A DNA stretch of 64,000 nt from Anticarsia gemmatalis (Eukaryota > Arthropoda > Insecta > Lepidoptera > Erebidae), in the NCBI RefSeq assembly GCF_050436995.1, contig NC_134765.1, positions 11,187,501 to 11,251,500 on the forward strand. Direction: 5' to 3'. The notes under the pieces were generated by a model that was not told the origin of the DNA, made no database searches, and worked only from the letters and a program-made list of their open reading frames with translations. Positions 26,675-40,071 of the stretch are shown here, in pieces; position 1 is the stretch's first letter; every line of letters starts with the position of its first letter. The translations under genes were made by a program, and so were the position numbers.

Positions 26675-27301
26675 GGAGCTCAGTTACGGCTTAAGCTTGC
26701 TACCCAATACGTGAGAATAAAAAATACAATAAAAGCCGCTTTCAAAGAAACATGATAGGCAGAATAATATCGCTTTGGAAACATCGATGAGTTAGTATCA
26801 TAAGTACCGCCTAGGTTTAGTAAAGTGCTCTTTTCGGCAATTGTTATCTCAAAACAGAAATGCTTATTAGTCGTAAATTCGAATTGCAAGACCTACAATT
26901 AACGTCTACTTCAGTATAAGCAACTGTTTCATAAATAACCAGCAGCAATCATCTCAAAGTAAACAAAAATAACTACTTCATTAATAAAGTGAATCATTAG
27001 CCTTATAACTGTGAAAGTTTGATACAAAACGAGCAAGCACAAACAGCACAAAGTCAAAATATTTCCGTTTAATTAAACACTAAGTTTCGCTCGCAGTGCT
27101 GTTCGCTAGTTCACACTGCAGACACTTGTACTGCAACACACTGCTCATGCAGCCGTTATTAAGGAAACTTCACTTTGCAAGTTCCGAAATTAAGTCGTAG
27201 TATTAATTGCTGGTTTACTTATGGATAGACTATCTGAGATATAGTATGACCGAATGACTCACTGCTGCCTCTGCTATGACATGTTTTAGGCATGGGTTTT
27301 C

Positions 27302-27576
27302 TCTCTTCTTCTTCTTCTTATCGTATGGTTAGTGGTCAACCTAGTGTCAAAGTTGTTCAAGCCGCCCGAAGGCCTTTGACGTGGCTTACGACGACTGTCT
27401 GTGTGTGTATCTTAATTGACAACAACCGGGACCGATTTTTTACGTGCCCTCCGAAGCACAGAGATGCCCAGTTCAAATACCACTTTGCGGTCACCCATCT
27501 ATAGAGTGACCGCGCCAAGGGTTGCTTAACCCACAGATCGTTTGCCGACCGGTCAGCGCAACTGGCTATGGGTGCC
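27302..27576 (-). repeat. 5S-rRNA-derived SINE, copy 2
   Basis: Read on the minus strand it starts ggcacccatagccagttgcg and carries gggttaagcaac, ggcgcggtca and agatgggtgacc. These three blocks match the box A, intermediate element and box C areas of insect 5S rRNA, in the same order and spacing. The body continues through ggagggcacgt and ggcggcttgaacaac to ccatacgat, followed by a GAA-type simple tail (ttcttcttc on the plus strand). It appears close to full length. Confidence 0.72.
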
Positions 27577-27689
27577 TCTTTATTTAGATTATTTTCAATC
27601 TAAAACAGTGTTAAATTCGATAGTTAAGATTTTAAGAGTACGATTGGACGTAAGCTCGAATCTCCTTTTATCGAATTACTGGTCAGTTT

Positions 27690-27804
27690 ATTAATGATAG
27701 TTTCTAATACACATAACAACGAATCATAATTAAAAAGTTTCCGCCATTAATGATACTTTCTAATACACATAACAACGAACAATCATAATAATTAAAAATC
27801 CGCC
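27690..27804 (+). repeat. Tandem duplication, about 57 bp x 2
   Basis: Units 27690-27745 and 27746-27804 both run from attaatgata through tttctaatacacataacaac to ccgcc, with small indels (caatcataataat against tcataat). Confidence 0.7.
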
Positions 27805-29902
27805 ATTATTAATTTGTGGTACAATATTTCGTTGCTACCTGTTTGTTTGTTTACTTTCCACCTTATATTATTATTCTACAATTGAAGGTGCTCAATCATA
27901 ATGTTTCCGTGCGCCATGATGGATGAAGTAGGCTGTGGGGGAAGGAGGGGGGGTGCTTTGATCATTTCATTATCTAAATTGGGTTACTAGAACAACTTCA
28001 ATCAATCAATTTGACTAAGTGGTTAAGTATTGAGGTACTAATTTAAAATATACCAAGAAGCAATCAATCTATCTAAAAACAAATATCAACCCAAACTGGA
28101 ATGGAACTGATAGGTACACTTTTGTTTTTATTAGATTTAAATAACATTAATTATACGTACTTTTTACTTGTTTTCATCAAAAGAACTAAATTGTTGCTTA
28201 AGATGATCATAATATAACTCTTCGGAGTGATACAAGACCAAAAAGTTTAAAAAAATCACTACCAAAAATCTATTTTTAAACGTCACACCTCACTATCGAA
28301 TAGCCTTTAATAGAGACATCAAAACACAATAAACTAAATATTCTTCTACATAAAGTCTTACCACCGATTCTCCATACATACAAACATACATACAAACTAT
28401 CATTAACAGTAAGTAATGAAACAAAAAGCAGTGCGTGTGAGTGCACGCGACACACAGCACAGCGCACATTAAACACCCTTCCCATTGGATAACTTATGGC
28501 GTCTAGACTTGTGTGTAAACCTACACACACGTTAGACATACGATGGCTATTGTGTGTATGTATGATGTGCGGCCAAAGGCGCATGGGTTTTTATAGGAGT
28601 TTTTTTGTGTTATTAAACTTTTTCGAGGAAGCATTTTTTTTTTCTTTAGATTGTTTTTTTCTGATTTCTGCCTCCCTCTACGAAAAAAAAGCATGATTTT
28701 ATGTATGTGTATTTTTTTGAACGTGATCTTATAAAAATATAAATAAAATTAGGAGTTGGTGACTGAATATATTTGCGATAATATTTAATTTACTACGAAT
28801 TACAGTACTATGTTCTCCGTTTCTTTGCTTATCGAGTAAATATCAATTCCATTTTAAGCATATGGGCACTTTTCAGATCCAGTGCTATATTTAACTACGT
28901 AGTTGTAAACGAAAAAGGGTATTTTTTTGTATTAATTACAGCATAGTGTGACTTAAATAACTTAGTTTTCATGACAAAGCCTTCCAAAAACGTTATCAAT
29001 TAATTTATTGAAAGCTTTTGTGAAGTAATATAATTGATCATGTTCCGTCACTAATTGTATACTCTAATCTGTCCTCACCTTAGCACACACACAGGTACAG
29101 TGGTACACATAGTATATACTACAGTTAGGGGAACATGAGATATAAAACAATCCGCAATAACTGAAATATCTCAGTTATGTTTGTTGTTGCGTAGTTATTA
29201 TGAAACTTACGATTTTATAAACTACAGTTTACTAAACTGTTTGTCTTATAACAAGACATACTAGATATTGGCTGTGACTTTATCTGTGAAAAAGTAAAGC
29301 TCTTCCTACTATTTCTAGAAGTAAAGGTTACAACTATGTTATGGTGCAGGTTTCAAGTGATCAAAAATCGGTCCAACATTTTTAGAGAAAACTCATAAAA
29401 TACAAAAAAAACAGTCAAGTTAACTTTATATATTATATTTTCTGTGTTTAATTTACGTTTTAAACCAAATAATAATCAGATATAAGATAATTGTTATCTT
29501 ATATTACAATATCATAAATCAGAACGCAAACTAAGTGAAATAGGTAACAACTTTAGCTTTTATTACACAGTTCTCAGAATGTAATAGCTGATACAAATGT
29601 TTCTGAGAAACAAAGTGGTTATTCTATTTTATTAAACTCAACCTGACCCACGCAGTTCCGTTCGCGTATAATTTGACATTTGAAAAATCTATGAATACCA
29701 CGTGGTTTACAACCATTTCTAAGCATTTTTACGCATATTATTAAGCATATTATTAATCAGTTCATTCTTTTGGCCATAAAAGGGTTGAAGACAGACATAA
29801 TTTATAATATTTAGTCATAAGTGAACGAAACGCCGGGAGGTCTTTCTGTCTGTATCTATCTGTGTATGTTATATCATAAGTAGTTTCATACTGTACTGTT
29901 TA

Positions 29903-30089
29903 TCTTTATATATATAATTCATCTGTAAGTGTGTATGTCATTGAACTTCTCTTAAACGACTGGACCGATTTTGATGAAATTTTTTGTGTGTGTTCAAGGG
30001 GATCTGAGAATGGTTTAGATTATTAAACAAGGTTTACAATTTTCAAATTAAAGACGTGTAGACAGGACAACGTCTGTCGGGTCCGCTAG
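29903..30089 (+). mobile_element. Short non-autonomous Helitron-like element
   Basis: Starts TCTTTATATATATAA directly after an A and ends CTAG directly before a T, the insertion context of Helitrons. A subterminal hairpin (gacag...ctgtc, 30061-30078) lies 7 nt before the CTAG. The body contains actggaccgattttgatgaa, frequent in insect non-autonomous Helitrons. At 187 bp it encodes no Rep or helicase. Confidence 0.6.
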
Positions 30090-31458
30090 TTTATAAATAA
30101 AAAGTAATACAACTCGAAGCTTGGTTCATTAAGAGCGCGATCTCTCTAAAACTGTAAAGCGAAGAGAATGCATTAAACAGGTCATTTGCGTACAAATACA
30201 CTGCGACTAATGACACCCGCTGCTAAACTGTCTCATATACATATTTATTACACTAAATTGTTACTATATACTTCGCTATATTAATAGTTATATAGTTTAG
30301 TTGAAGAGGAGTTTAATTTATTGTTTATATGCACTAGAATTACCGATTGCATATGAATTTTTTTTTTTGTACATAGAAGACAAGTTTTTTATAACGGTTA
30401 TATCTAACATCATCCCAATACCTACGGGAACTAATTTATCACCATAAAGTTATAAATTTATTCGTTTTCGCCTTAAAACAATGATCGATGAGATGCAAAG
30501 GAAACACTTATGCAGCATGGTGGGCGTTAGCCCTAGCTTCTCTCTTATTCTCAGCAATGGTTCAAATATGGGCTAAATTATGTTTTATAAGACATTCTTC
30601 TACAGATAGTTAATAAAACTAGTCTAACAAAATCAATTCAATTCGTATGAAGGGAAGTTATATCTTATGAGAGATTTTGTTATATTATGAGCACTGAGTA
30701 GGTACTCAAAACTTGCGAATTACACAAAGTGTCCTTCACAAATTGAATATAAAAGTAGACAAACAGTATCTAAGTACATTATATTATATGTATATAGTAT
30801 CAGTAACTGGTAACTTGGTCGCCACTCTTATTACCCGAGTTCTTACACCACCTAGACCTTCGTAACTCGAGAGCAAACTTATAATGGAATAGTCTACATG
30901 CGGTGGATACGGGGCTGGTTCTACTTGTAACTAAGAAAAAGTCGCTAGATTAGTTTAATCTGTAACACTTTTATATCACATTTATTTAATCATTTGTGTA
31001 ATACTCCATTGAATAAAAATGCAATGAAGTGTGATTCATGCATATTAATTTACTTTTAGTGATAATAGTAAGAATCTCAATATATACTTAAATGTTGAGG
31101 GTGTACTGGTTTTCTTCCCAATTGAAATTATACTTAGAAGTCTTATATTTCGATAATACATCAGGTTATTCATCAATTTATATGATGATTACGATTTAAG
31201 AAAATTGAGAATGTTAATTTTGAGTGGAGTCATGAATAACAAGAGGTGCTTAAAAATCATTTAATGCTTTCTCGAATAACGGCTCAATGATTAGCTACAT
31301 ATTACTCTACAAGTAAATTGTGAAACCTATACACATCTCAACTGTAAGAGCAAGAATTCATGGTGGTAGTGAAGGAGACGCCGTGATAGTGTCGCCGTGG
31401 CCGGGATTAGTATGCTCGCCGCGCTCCAGCTAAATGTTATCAAGTTTCCTCTACGTTT

Positions 31459-31489
31459 ACATACATACATACATATGTACATACATACA
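31459..31489 (+). repeat. (ATAC)n microsatellite, interrupted
   Basis: acatacatacatacat, then atgtac, then atacatacag. Confidence 0.8.
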
Positions 31490-32064
31490 GACATATTAGT
31501 TACACTACTGTCTGATGTCATGAAAAACTTAAATATTTTGCTGTAGGTTTCATAAAGGTAGAAGAGATTGTAGTCATTAATCGACAACATTTTAGGTCTG
31601 ACTCATGTATTTTGTTGCGAAATTGTAACTGCCAATCACACACAATATCGTCTAATTTGAATTAATAACCGATTTATTTGGGAAAACTATCAATAATGTT
31701 GAACAAACACTTAGGTCAGCTATTTGAAGTAAAAATAGGGTTATAATATTGGACAATATATTAAGACCTTATTTGTAATACAAGCACTACTATTTAATTA
31801 CCCTTACGTATTACATTTTATGATAATGTAGTAGTCCTTATTAACGATTAAACTACAATCACTGGTTTAAACATTAAACGCGTGATTTATTGCGTTAAAA
31901 CATGGATAATAATAGAATAATAATTGTTGCTGTACGATTGCGATACATAAAATTAAAGACCAAAGAATGTCAGTTGCTACGATCGCTACAAATTCCCTTA
32001 CTTCATTTACATCCATACATACACGTAAAGAGTATCAAGCTGTTTATTTACAGAATACATACAT

Positions 32065-32252
32065 ATATAACTCAAAGGTGAATGACTGACATAGTGATCT
32101 ATCAACGCACTGCCCAAACCACTGGACGGATCGGGCTGAAATTTGGCTAAGAAGGATTTTGATCAATTCTTCTTCCAAGGGGATAAGATAGGATATGAAA
32201 GTTTGTATAAAAATTCTGTCCTAAGTCACAAACCACGCGGGCCGAAAGCTAG
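32065..32252 (+). mobile_element. Helitron-like non-autonomous element, diverged
   Basis: The body has ccactggacggatcgggctg, and the 3' end cacgcgggccgaaagctag finishes with CTAG before T. The 5' terminus is uncertain. A short ORF runs inside it and is not a gene. Confidence 0.45.
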
Positions 32253-33956
32253 TATAGTATGTATGTATCTCAGCACCTACCGGGGCTCAGTTTTATTACC
32301 TCCAGTAATATATTACAACGTTTAAGTTAACGCCAAGGTTTCATGTTCCGTTCACATTAATAAAGGCCCGGGTTTGAATCAGATAGCTTTGTTCCTAACA
32401 CCTCGGACTCGCGCCGCAACTAAAACTAAACATTTTTATATGAAATACTAGAATTATTCGGAAAATATAGCACTTGTAAAGCAAGTGAACGGTAATAATT
32501 CTAAATTGTCAGGTAAGCTAGGCATTAATGAACAATCATTAGAGATTTTTTACTACAGTACAAAGTGGTTTGTTGCTGTGTGTACGCAAAGGAATTTATA
32601 GGTAGAGTAATTTAAGACGAAGGTTGATGCAAAATTTAAAAAGATTTTTTGTCAAATTACTTTAAAATCATTGTTTTATTATTTAAATTCAAGTGTATAT
32701 TTATGATTCTGTTCTTATGGATGCTAAAACGTGTTATTTTTTACAGACAAATTTCTGAAAAAGCTATTTAAATTAGATAGTATTTTTCCTAAATTAAGCT
32801 TATTTAAAAGAACTGCGTTATATTAATTTTTACGACATAAGTATAATTTTCCTAAAGCATGATACAGTTTCCCTACACTACTTAGTTAAGTCGAGTATTA
32901 CTATGTAGTATAATCAATTAGCATACATTCATACATTCCATACATGTATGATTATGTATTAATTACAAGCTCGAACAAGTAGCACGCAACAAGTATTACT
33001 ACAATACTAGGGTATTACTAAATATTAACAGTTGGAGAAATATATGTCGGAGAGGAATTTCAACACTGTTTTATGGTTTTAGTAGTAGAGATGAAAGTTT
33101 ATAGTAATGACTATCAAGTGTTGTAATAATGCTTAGATATTTTTAGTATTCGCGTCAAAAACGCATGTCTTAAAAGTACGTTGTTTTTCGTTGGAAACTT
33201 ATTTTACTTGTCTTCCAAACGTAAAAAAAAAAATTCGAGATTCAAATTAAGGAAATTATAATTTAATACTTTATATGACTAATAGATATTTTAGTTCATA
33301 AAATTTTGCTATATCTATCATGAGCATAAAACGTAAAATCGTTCTATTTATTTTACCAAAAAGTAATATACTTAAGCCTAATGAGAGACTCGTATAATAT
33401 GTGTCTTCAAAACAAATACCACACGTACATTATCACACATTACTTACGTCGCCACATCATTCAACATCGTTATCATTATCATCAGAGCTAATAAATAATC
33501 GTCACCTTACGATGTTCATATATTCAATTACTGCCACGGTTACATGTTTGCCAATAATTTATACGTATCTTTATATTCAAGTACACACATCATTCAGAAA
33601 TTGGCAATTTATAAAGATTGCTTTAAATAACGATGGGTTTTTTAACAGTATTGTGATAAGACACAAATTAAATAATACTTCAAAGGCATGTACATCACTA
33701 GAACAATAATTATAATTGCTGTTTTACCTTCCAAGACGATATAAATCCAAAACCACACAGATAAACATAATTCAAAAGAAACAATCGCTTTACAAAATAC
33801 AAATAATTATTTGAAACACAAATTAAAAGAGCTTAATCACAAATAAAACCGGGAGAGACGGTGATCACGAGACGAGAGCACTCACTGTTGTTGTAAAACA
33901 CACCTTAACACTAAGTATATAGGATACATAATTAAATGATGATATGTTTAGTATAG

Positions 33957-34055
33957 GCCTCGGTTCAGCCGGCGCGTGGGGCGGGCGCGTGCGGTGGTGC
34001 GCGAGGGCGGGCGGCGACTGACTGCGAGCGCCGTAGGGCGGGCGGGAGACCCGAT
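33957..34055 (-). promoter_or_regulatory. CpG-rich island with insect-type initiator
   Basis: About 100 bp of very CpG-rich sequence. On the minus strand it holds TCAGTC (34016-34021), a perfect TCAKTY initiator, with GC-rich flanks, and a possible donor aca|gtgagt lies near 33885. It could be an internal promoter with a leader exon for another isoform. The open frame through it looks composition-driven. Confidence 0.35.
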
Positions 34056-35072
34056 ATAGGTTAACGATCACGTTTCCTTACGGCTGTGATAATGCGACGG
34101 TTGATTTGTACCATTGAAGGTTGCCATTGACCATGGGGTTGGAGGTTCGACACCCGCTTGTGGTCAAAGGGGTTTAAGTAAGTAAATAAAAAAATGTGAT
34201 ATACTTGTTTGAATTCGGAATTTAAATTAACATGAAAAGTAAAAAAAAAAATTAACGATTCTTAAAATAAACGAATTAATTACTCAGGACTATGCTGTTT
34301 TGAGTACAGTTAGATAAAGAGCTTATATGAATAAGTTGCAAAGATCAGTTTCGTAATGATTTATAATTCAGTATCAATAAAAATATAGTACTTACGCTTC
34401 GATACTAAATATTTTTATTAAATACGAGACTCACGATATAAAGCTATAAATACACAATTTTATCTTTCACGCAAATATTATTTGATTGGAATAATTCGAA
34501 TAAAAATATAAAAACAAATACGAGTGAATGTTACAGAGTCTGCTGACAGAGTTTTATATTGAAAATGAATTGAAAAAAATAAATAGAATGTTTAAAACAT
34601 AAAGTGGAATTACCCATAGGTAAAAAAATATTTTTATGTTACTAAAAGACTTTGGGTAGTAGGGCAGTTGTTTTTGAAAACATTTAGCACATAAATGATA
34701 TAATTGTCTTTGAAAACATGCATTAAATACACACATCTAATATAATAATGATGTCCTTCTTTAATATATTACGTATACGCCTCTAACTTTCAAATTAATT
34801 CAATATCAAAATCTCGAAGGAACAAACTACCCTTTATAACAAGATACGAGACATTTGTCTCTACATAGAGCCGTTGTAGAGTAATGTAGAGTCCCTCTAC
34901 GACATATTGGACCTCATCTCCGGGGGTTGTTTGTTGTTTGAATAATAATTACGTATTATTAGCTCTACCATCCTTCTCTACCTTGCGTTGTTGTCAAGGA
35001 ACTCTACTACAAGCCGCCCACGGCGCTACCCGTGTAATATGCGTAATACCCTACAAGGTATGGCTTTAAGAA

Positions 35073-35080
35073 TGACGTCA
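35073..35080. promoter_or_regulatory. CRE palindrome
   Basis: An isolated TGACGTCA near the left edge of the GTAGAG motif field. Confidence 0.3.
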
Positions 35081-35784
35081 TAAGAAATAATGACCTTTTT
35101 CGACGACAAAAAGCTACGAAAAATTTTAATAAGTCTTGATTTTAAGTGGACACCATCATTGCACCACAGTACAGACTATTTTGCTGTGCAGTTGGATCCT
35201 TGAGCATGAATTTAATTCCTAGAATATGCATTAGGTACAATTTATGTCAAGATTTAAATCTGCGGATAAATTCCACTTGCGTTGCACTCGCCACTTTCAT
35301 TTTAGTCAAATATTGACACGAACGATTGTCAAACTCACTTTTTTTTTTATCGCCTGTTCAGTGTGTTAATGCAATGAGAAGAACTAGCAAGAAACTTTCG
35401 AAAAGTCTTTTAAACGAATTAGATATATTTATAGGTATACTGAAAATAAGATGCGATATTGAGCAATTAGAAGAAAACTAAGAGACAAATACTACAATCC
35501 ATTACATACATATTTTGTACTATTCACATTCCTCATACAAAATGATGACTACGCATCTGACCTTTTGAAGACCTTTCAAAGATCCGCGTATTTCCTCTCC
35601 GAGCGTCCCTTCCGACATTCCTCAGTTCTATACCTTTTAAGATAACCAGTCAGTTATAGTCACTACTCGATTTAGTATTAAAGAGGTCAGGCAACTTCTG
35701 TCACTGGAAGAATTTAGCTTGCTTATTTCCCCACCTACTTAACAGTCAAATAGTACCTTATATGAAGGTAATTCTGTAGATCTC

Positions 35785-35907
35785 TTACCCCCGGTTTCTG
35801 AGTACATTTAACGGTAGTTTATCTATTCAATAGCGTTTTTTTATATGAGTTTTAACGCTATTGAATAGATAAACTACCGTTAAATGTACCTCAGAAACCG
35901 GGGATAA
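35785..35907. mobile_element. MITE: near-perfect 47-bp inverted repeat
   Basis: The left arm (about 35788-35835) starts ccccggtttctgag and passes through tttaacggtagtttatctat to tagcg. The right arm (about 35857-35903) is its reverse complement with only a one-base indel, around a 21-nt AT-rich loop. Diverged relatives lie at 0.7 and 50.45 kb. A hairpin this intact implies recent insertion or active arm homogenisation. Confidence 0.75.
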
Positions 35908-38049
35908 GTATATAGTATTAGAGTATTCTCTTAGTAGAGAAAAATAGTAAAACAGTTTTTTAAAACAGTTGCTGTCTGTCTGGCTTTGATAAATAACTAT
36001 GACACTAATTTGACTACAAACTATCACGAATGAAAGACAAACGTATTTTTTCCGTCGACAATAAATGTGAACGGTTATTGATCGTGGAGCAATAAAAGTG
36101 CATCCTCAATGAATCAGTGAAGACGTTGCCATGGATCACGGTGAGAGACGACCCCATTTATATTTCTCAACCGATGTTTTTAACACGACTCTCTCTCTTT
36201 CTCGCTTTGATAAATTTGGGACATTAGTAAATGTAATGTTTGTGATATGTAGTAAAGAGATATTAAACAAATGCAATTTGATTATAAAATATAATCTTAA
36301 AAAATCCAATTCGTGAATTACCAATATTGGTGCCCAAATACATGCTATGTTATTAAAAGTCAAGAATCATATCGAGCGCTTACTAAAATGAGATTTTGCA
36401 CTCCAATAAATGTATATTTTCAATCTTCTAAAACTACTATTGCAGGTGAATAAGGAAATCTAATGGCACACTATTCCCACCTTTCAACCCCTCCCGATAA
36501 CAACTCTACGTAGAGTCCCAATATAATTTATAACTCTACCTTTTTCAAACCTTTTCTTATGAAAAAAATAGAGACAATTTCCCGCGACAACTGTTAACGG
36601 AAACGGTAAACAAATGAAGGAAGACAGTTGGAAAATATTTATTGGTTCGGTAGAGACGGCGCTCTACATTTACAAGTCAATCGAATTTGTCAGTGCATTG
36701 TGATAGAGCTACAATGCAGCCAATAATACAGTTGATTCATATTTATTCAATAATGATGAATCGTTGGTAGAGCTTCAAGCTTTAATATTTCATGAAAGCT
36801 TTTCTTTAGTAAACTAGGTAGAGACTGTCATATGGTCATTTTTCATTCAGATAGAAACAATCAACCAAATATATTTACAGAATCTTTTAGAAGATCACAG
36901 TTTCTAAACGACCTGGACATATTACCTAGATTTTGTCGAAAGGAACATATATTATCTTTTAACTGCTAATTGAATTAAATGTATTTCTTATTTTAAATGT
37001 ATAAAAGACAAATGAGTAACACTTATCACAAAAACACGACGACATAAAACTAAAATAAAGCGACGCTACATTATTTTAGTTCCCTCACTATCTTCATCTC
37101 ACAATAAAGTAAAATTGCAACAATTTATTGAAAGGAAAGCTCTTACAACGATTTTCTTTGAGAAAACAACAGTTAAGTATTTTTATTTTAACGTAATTTC
37201 TGTTCCCGCTTCGAGTTGTTTGTTCTACCTGAACTAAAACAAATAATAAAAATAATATAAGGTACAAAGTTATATTATAAACGTTTTTACTTAAATAACG
37301 AATCAATCGCCAATCCATTCTTTTAGTTTCTAGAATTTACATGATTATTCAATAGTTTGCAATAGTTTGGCTTAAAACTACCCTCGGTGGATCTTATAAA
37401 TATGCACCATAAGATTTATGTAACTTGGTAAAACTAACACTACTCTAACAAACTTTAGTACAAACTTATTTCTTATTGCTTCAAAACATAAAGAAATAAT
37501 TTTCCTTTCAAAAGCCGAACCTTAAGATTCTAGATTCATTTCTACCTTATTGCTCCTTTTATCCATGTTCTATTCAGTATTGATTTACTAGACTAAGTAC
37601 TAAATCACTTCAATAAGCACTAACAGATAATGAAAACAAAGTTATTAATATGTAGAGACAGCTCTTAAGTTCAAAACCTCTTTGCTTAATTGCAATCTTG
37701 AAACCAGACATCATTACTAAAATAATTTACTGAATAAAACAGGCCAGACAGCCTCCGTAAACAGCTAAATATAGCCTCGGCGACGTAGAGACAGACTCTA
37801 CATAACTCTACCTACTCTATGTAGAGTATGTGATGTTAGAGCGCTCTCTAATTAGTAACGTAATACGCGATAATTGTGATTCGTAGCTGGTAGAGCAAAC
37901 TATTGTTCGATTTGATAGAGTTTAGGGGAGTAGTTTGTAGAGACGTAATTGTAAGGAACGTCGCGTGACGACGTGAATTGTGTTAGACGGGATGTAGAGT
38001 TAGAATGTTACGTAATGGATGCAAATGTTTTTGTAGCGACATGTTACTG

Positions 38050-38073
38050 TATACATACATACATACATACATA
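38050..38073 (+). repeat. (ATAC)n microsatellite
   Basis: tatacatacatacatacat and two further bases of the same pattern. It lies inside the GTAGAG field. Confidence 0.8.
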
Positions 38074-39363
38074 TGAATTACACTGTTTTAACAAGCAGTG
38101 ATACTAGTGAGCAATATGTAGAGCAAGTTTGACATTAATTTATCGTGAATTGAACTAAAATCAACAGTTTCGTGAAAACTATTCATCTAAGAATTGGATG
38201 ATTGCTCTACCATACAATCAGTTCTCTATCATAGTTTAGTCTAAAACTAAAAAAAACACGTCTCTACATCGATAGAGTCGATGGAAAAACGAGTATTCAG
38301 GCTTCTAGGAAAATGCTCGGAGCAGTTATACACAGTTGTACGAAGTGAATGTAGAGCTTATAGTCTGGAATAATGGTCGATACGTGAAACTTTCCATTAC
38401 TATACATTGATTGTCTGACCGTTCAGACTCTACTGTAGACGCAGACGTGAAATGTTTATAGGGATATTTTTGATTAAAGAACTTTATTTTTGGAAGAATT
38501 TTATATTGTTGGTCAATTAATTGTATTCAACCGAAAGTCGTTTATTTGTTATGATTTTGATTGGACTCTATTTATTTTATGCTTCAGTACTGTACTTATT
38601 TCTATACAAAAGGTATTTCATTTTTATGTTTCTTAAATGAATAGTAAAAAAACAACCTACCAAACGCGATTACCCATGAACCTCACTCTAATAAGTGATT
38701 GAAAGCAACTATTCAGCTCTATAATTATCACAAACAAATTCACAGCTCAACATTTCATATCCCAGTTATTTAAGTTCACAAAAAAACCAACAAACATACG
38801 TACATTATGAAAGCGAAATGAAACGAGTAAAGTGTTGTAAAAAGGCAGCTGAACGCAAAATTACCGCGTGTATTAAACTCTTAATATCGACACTCGCAAA
38901 CACACCGCTCAATAAAAACACTGAATCAAACCTACCGAGAGTACGGACACACGTGTGGCAGAGTGTTTGTGGCAAACTATTTGCTTCTTATCAAGTAATA
39001 CTTATAAAAAACGAGGTGTTTCCGAAATGAAACGACAGTGACACGTGTGACATAACGTTTGTGGCAACCTGTTTGCTACTTATCGAATGATACTTATCAA
39101 TAAAACTGTTGTTTTCAAAATGTTCAACAGTCTGTCTTGATCACTTACACTTACAGATAGTTCCAAACATGATCGTAACATCGATAAAGTTATCAGAGCA
39201 TATACTACGTTACTTAGTAAAGCAATAAATTATTTAAATTAAATACATAAAACCAACCCTACCAATTTTTCAGTCGTGCCTAATTATCCGTGGAAATCAT
39301 TTATAAATTCTGCTGAAACTACAATTTGCCAAATGCGCACCAATGAACAGTAAATGTTAGTGT

Positions 39364-39440
39364 ACGTGGAACGCAGTCGCACCGCAGCCGCGCCGCGGCC
39401 GCAGCGCCGCCGCCACGCAGGGCGGTCCACTGTTGATGTT
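39364..39440. other. CpG-rich patch
   Basis: A run of gccgcg/cgccgc units. The minus-strand frame through it gives A/R-rich filler, so composition rather than a protein explains it. Confidence 0.4.
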
Positions 39441-39750
39441 TACCCGGTCGGCGCGCCTCAAAGGAGCCGCTCATGTGTGCTATACTGTATGTTTGTGACA
39501 CCACTATACCATTTTAAATGCTATGTTTTATAATGGAAATGAGGAAATACTAGAATGTTTTGGATTTTATACCAGCTGACCCACGCAGCTGCGTTTGCAT
39601 GCAGTTTTGGGAGAAAGAAAATAACTTATGAAAAAATGTTCAAGCCAATAGCTCTCGACATGTTTATGAAGATTAAAATTAAATCAGAAAGGACAACTCG
39701 TATCTGTCCCTTCTGATTTAAAATTTAGATTTAAATTAAATACTCCCACA

Positions 39751-40071
39751 ATAGCAGTGATAGCCGAGTGGTATAAGTTGACACCTCCCACGCAAGTGGT
39801 CGCAGGTTCGAACCCGAGGCAACACACCAATGACTTTTCGAAGTTATGTGTGTATTAGAAATAATTATCACATGCTCCAACGGTGAAGGAAAACATCGTG
39901 AGGAAACCTTGCATGCCTAAAATTTGTTTAATACATTTATTGAGGGCATGCAAAGTCCCCAACCCGCACTTGGCCAGCGTGGTGGACTCAAGGCCTAACC
40001 CCTCCCTCATTACGGGAGGAGACCCTTGCCCAGCAGTGGGACAGTAATGGGTTACATTTATTTATTTATTT
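39751..40071 (+). repeat. tRNA-derived SINE with RTE-like tail, copy 1
   Basis: Begins atagcagtgatagccgagtgg (A-box-like tagccgagtgg) with a B box ggttcgaaccc about 45 bases later. The body is followed by gacccttgcccagcagtggg and an A/T-rich tail. A perfect 10-bp target-site duplication, tactcccaca, flanks it at 39741-39750 and 40072-40081. It is almost identical to the copy at 48765, so both are recent insertions. Confidence 0.82.

Larger units (their letters stand above)
34850..38450. other. Dense field of GTAGAG/CTCTAC motifs
   Basis: Over this span TAGAG or its complement CTCTA recurs on both strands, with about 40 occurrences by hand count, mostly as GTAGAG or CTCTAC. From base composition I would expect about 8. 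Dense knots lie at 34855-34905, 36505-36540, 36650-36830, 37785-37850 and 38255-38280 (examples: actctacgtagagtc, ctctatgtagagta). The units are not tandem and are not spaced regularly. The MITE at 35.8 kb sits inside. No coding potential is seen. Confidence 0.6.

Noticed and set aside
28276..28584. 102-codon minus-strand frame
   Set aside because: Built from ca/gt-rich and catacaaa repeats, with no coding character.
33401..33709. 102-codon plus-strand frame
   Set aside because: AT-rich composition with no domain. The length is within chance for this window.
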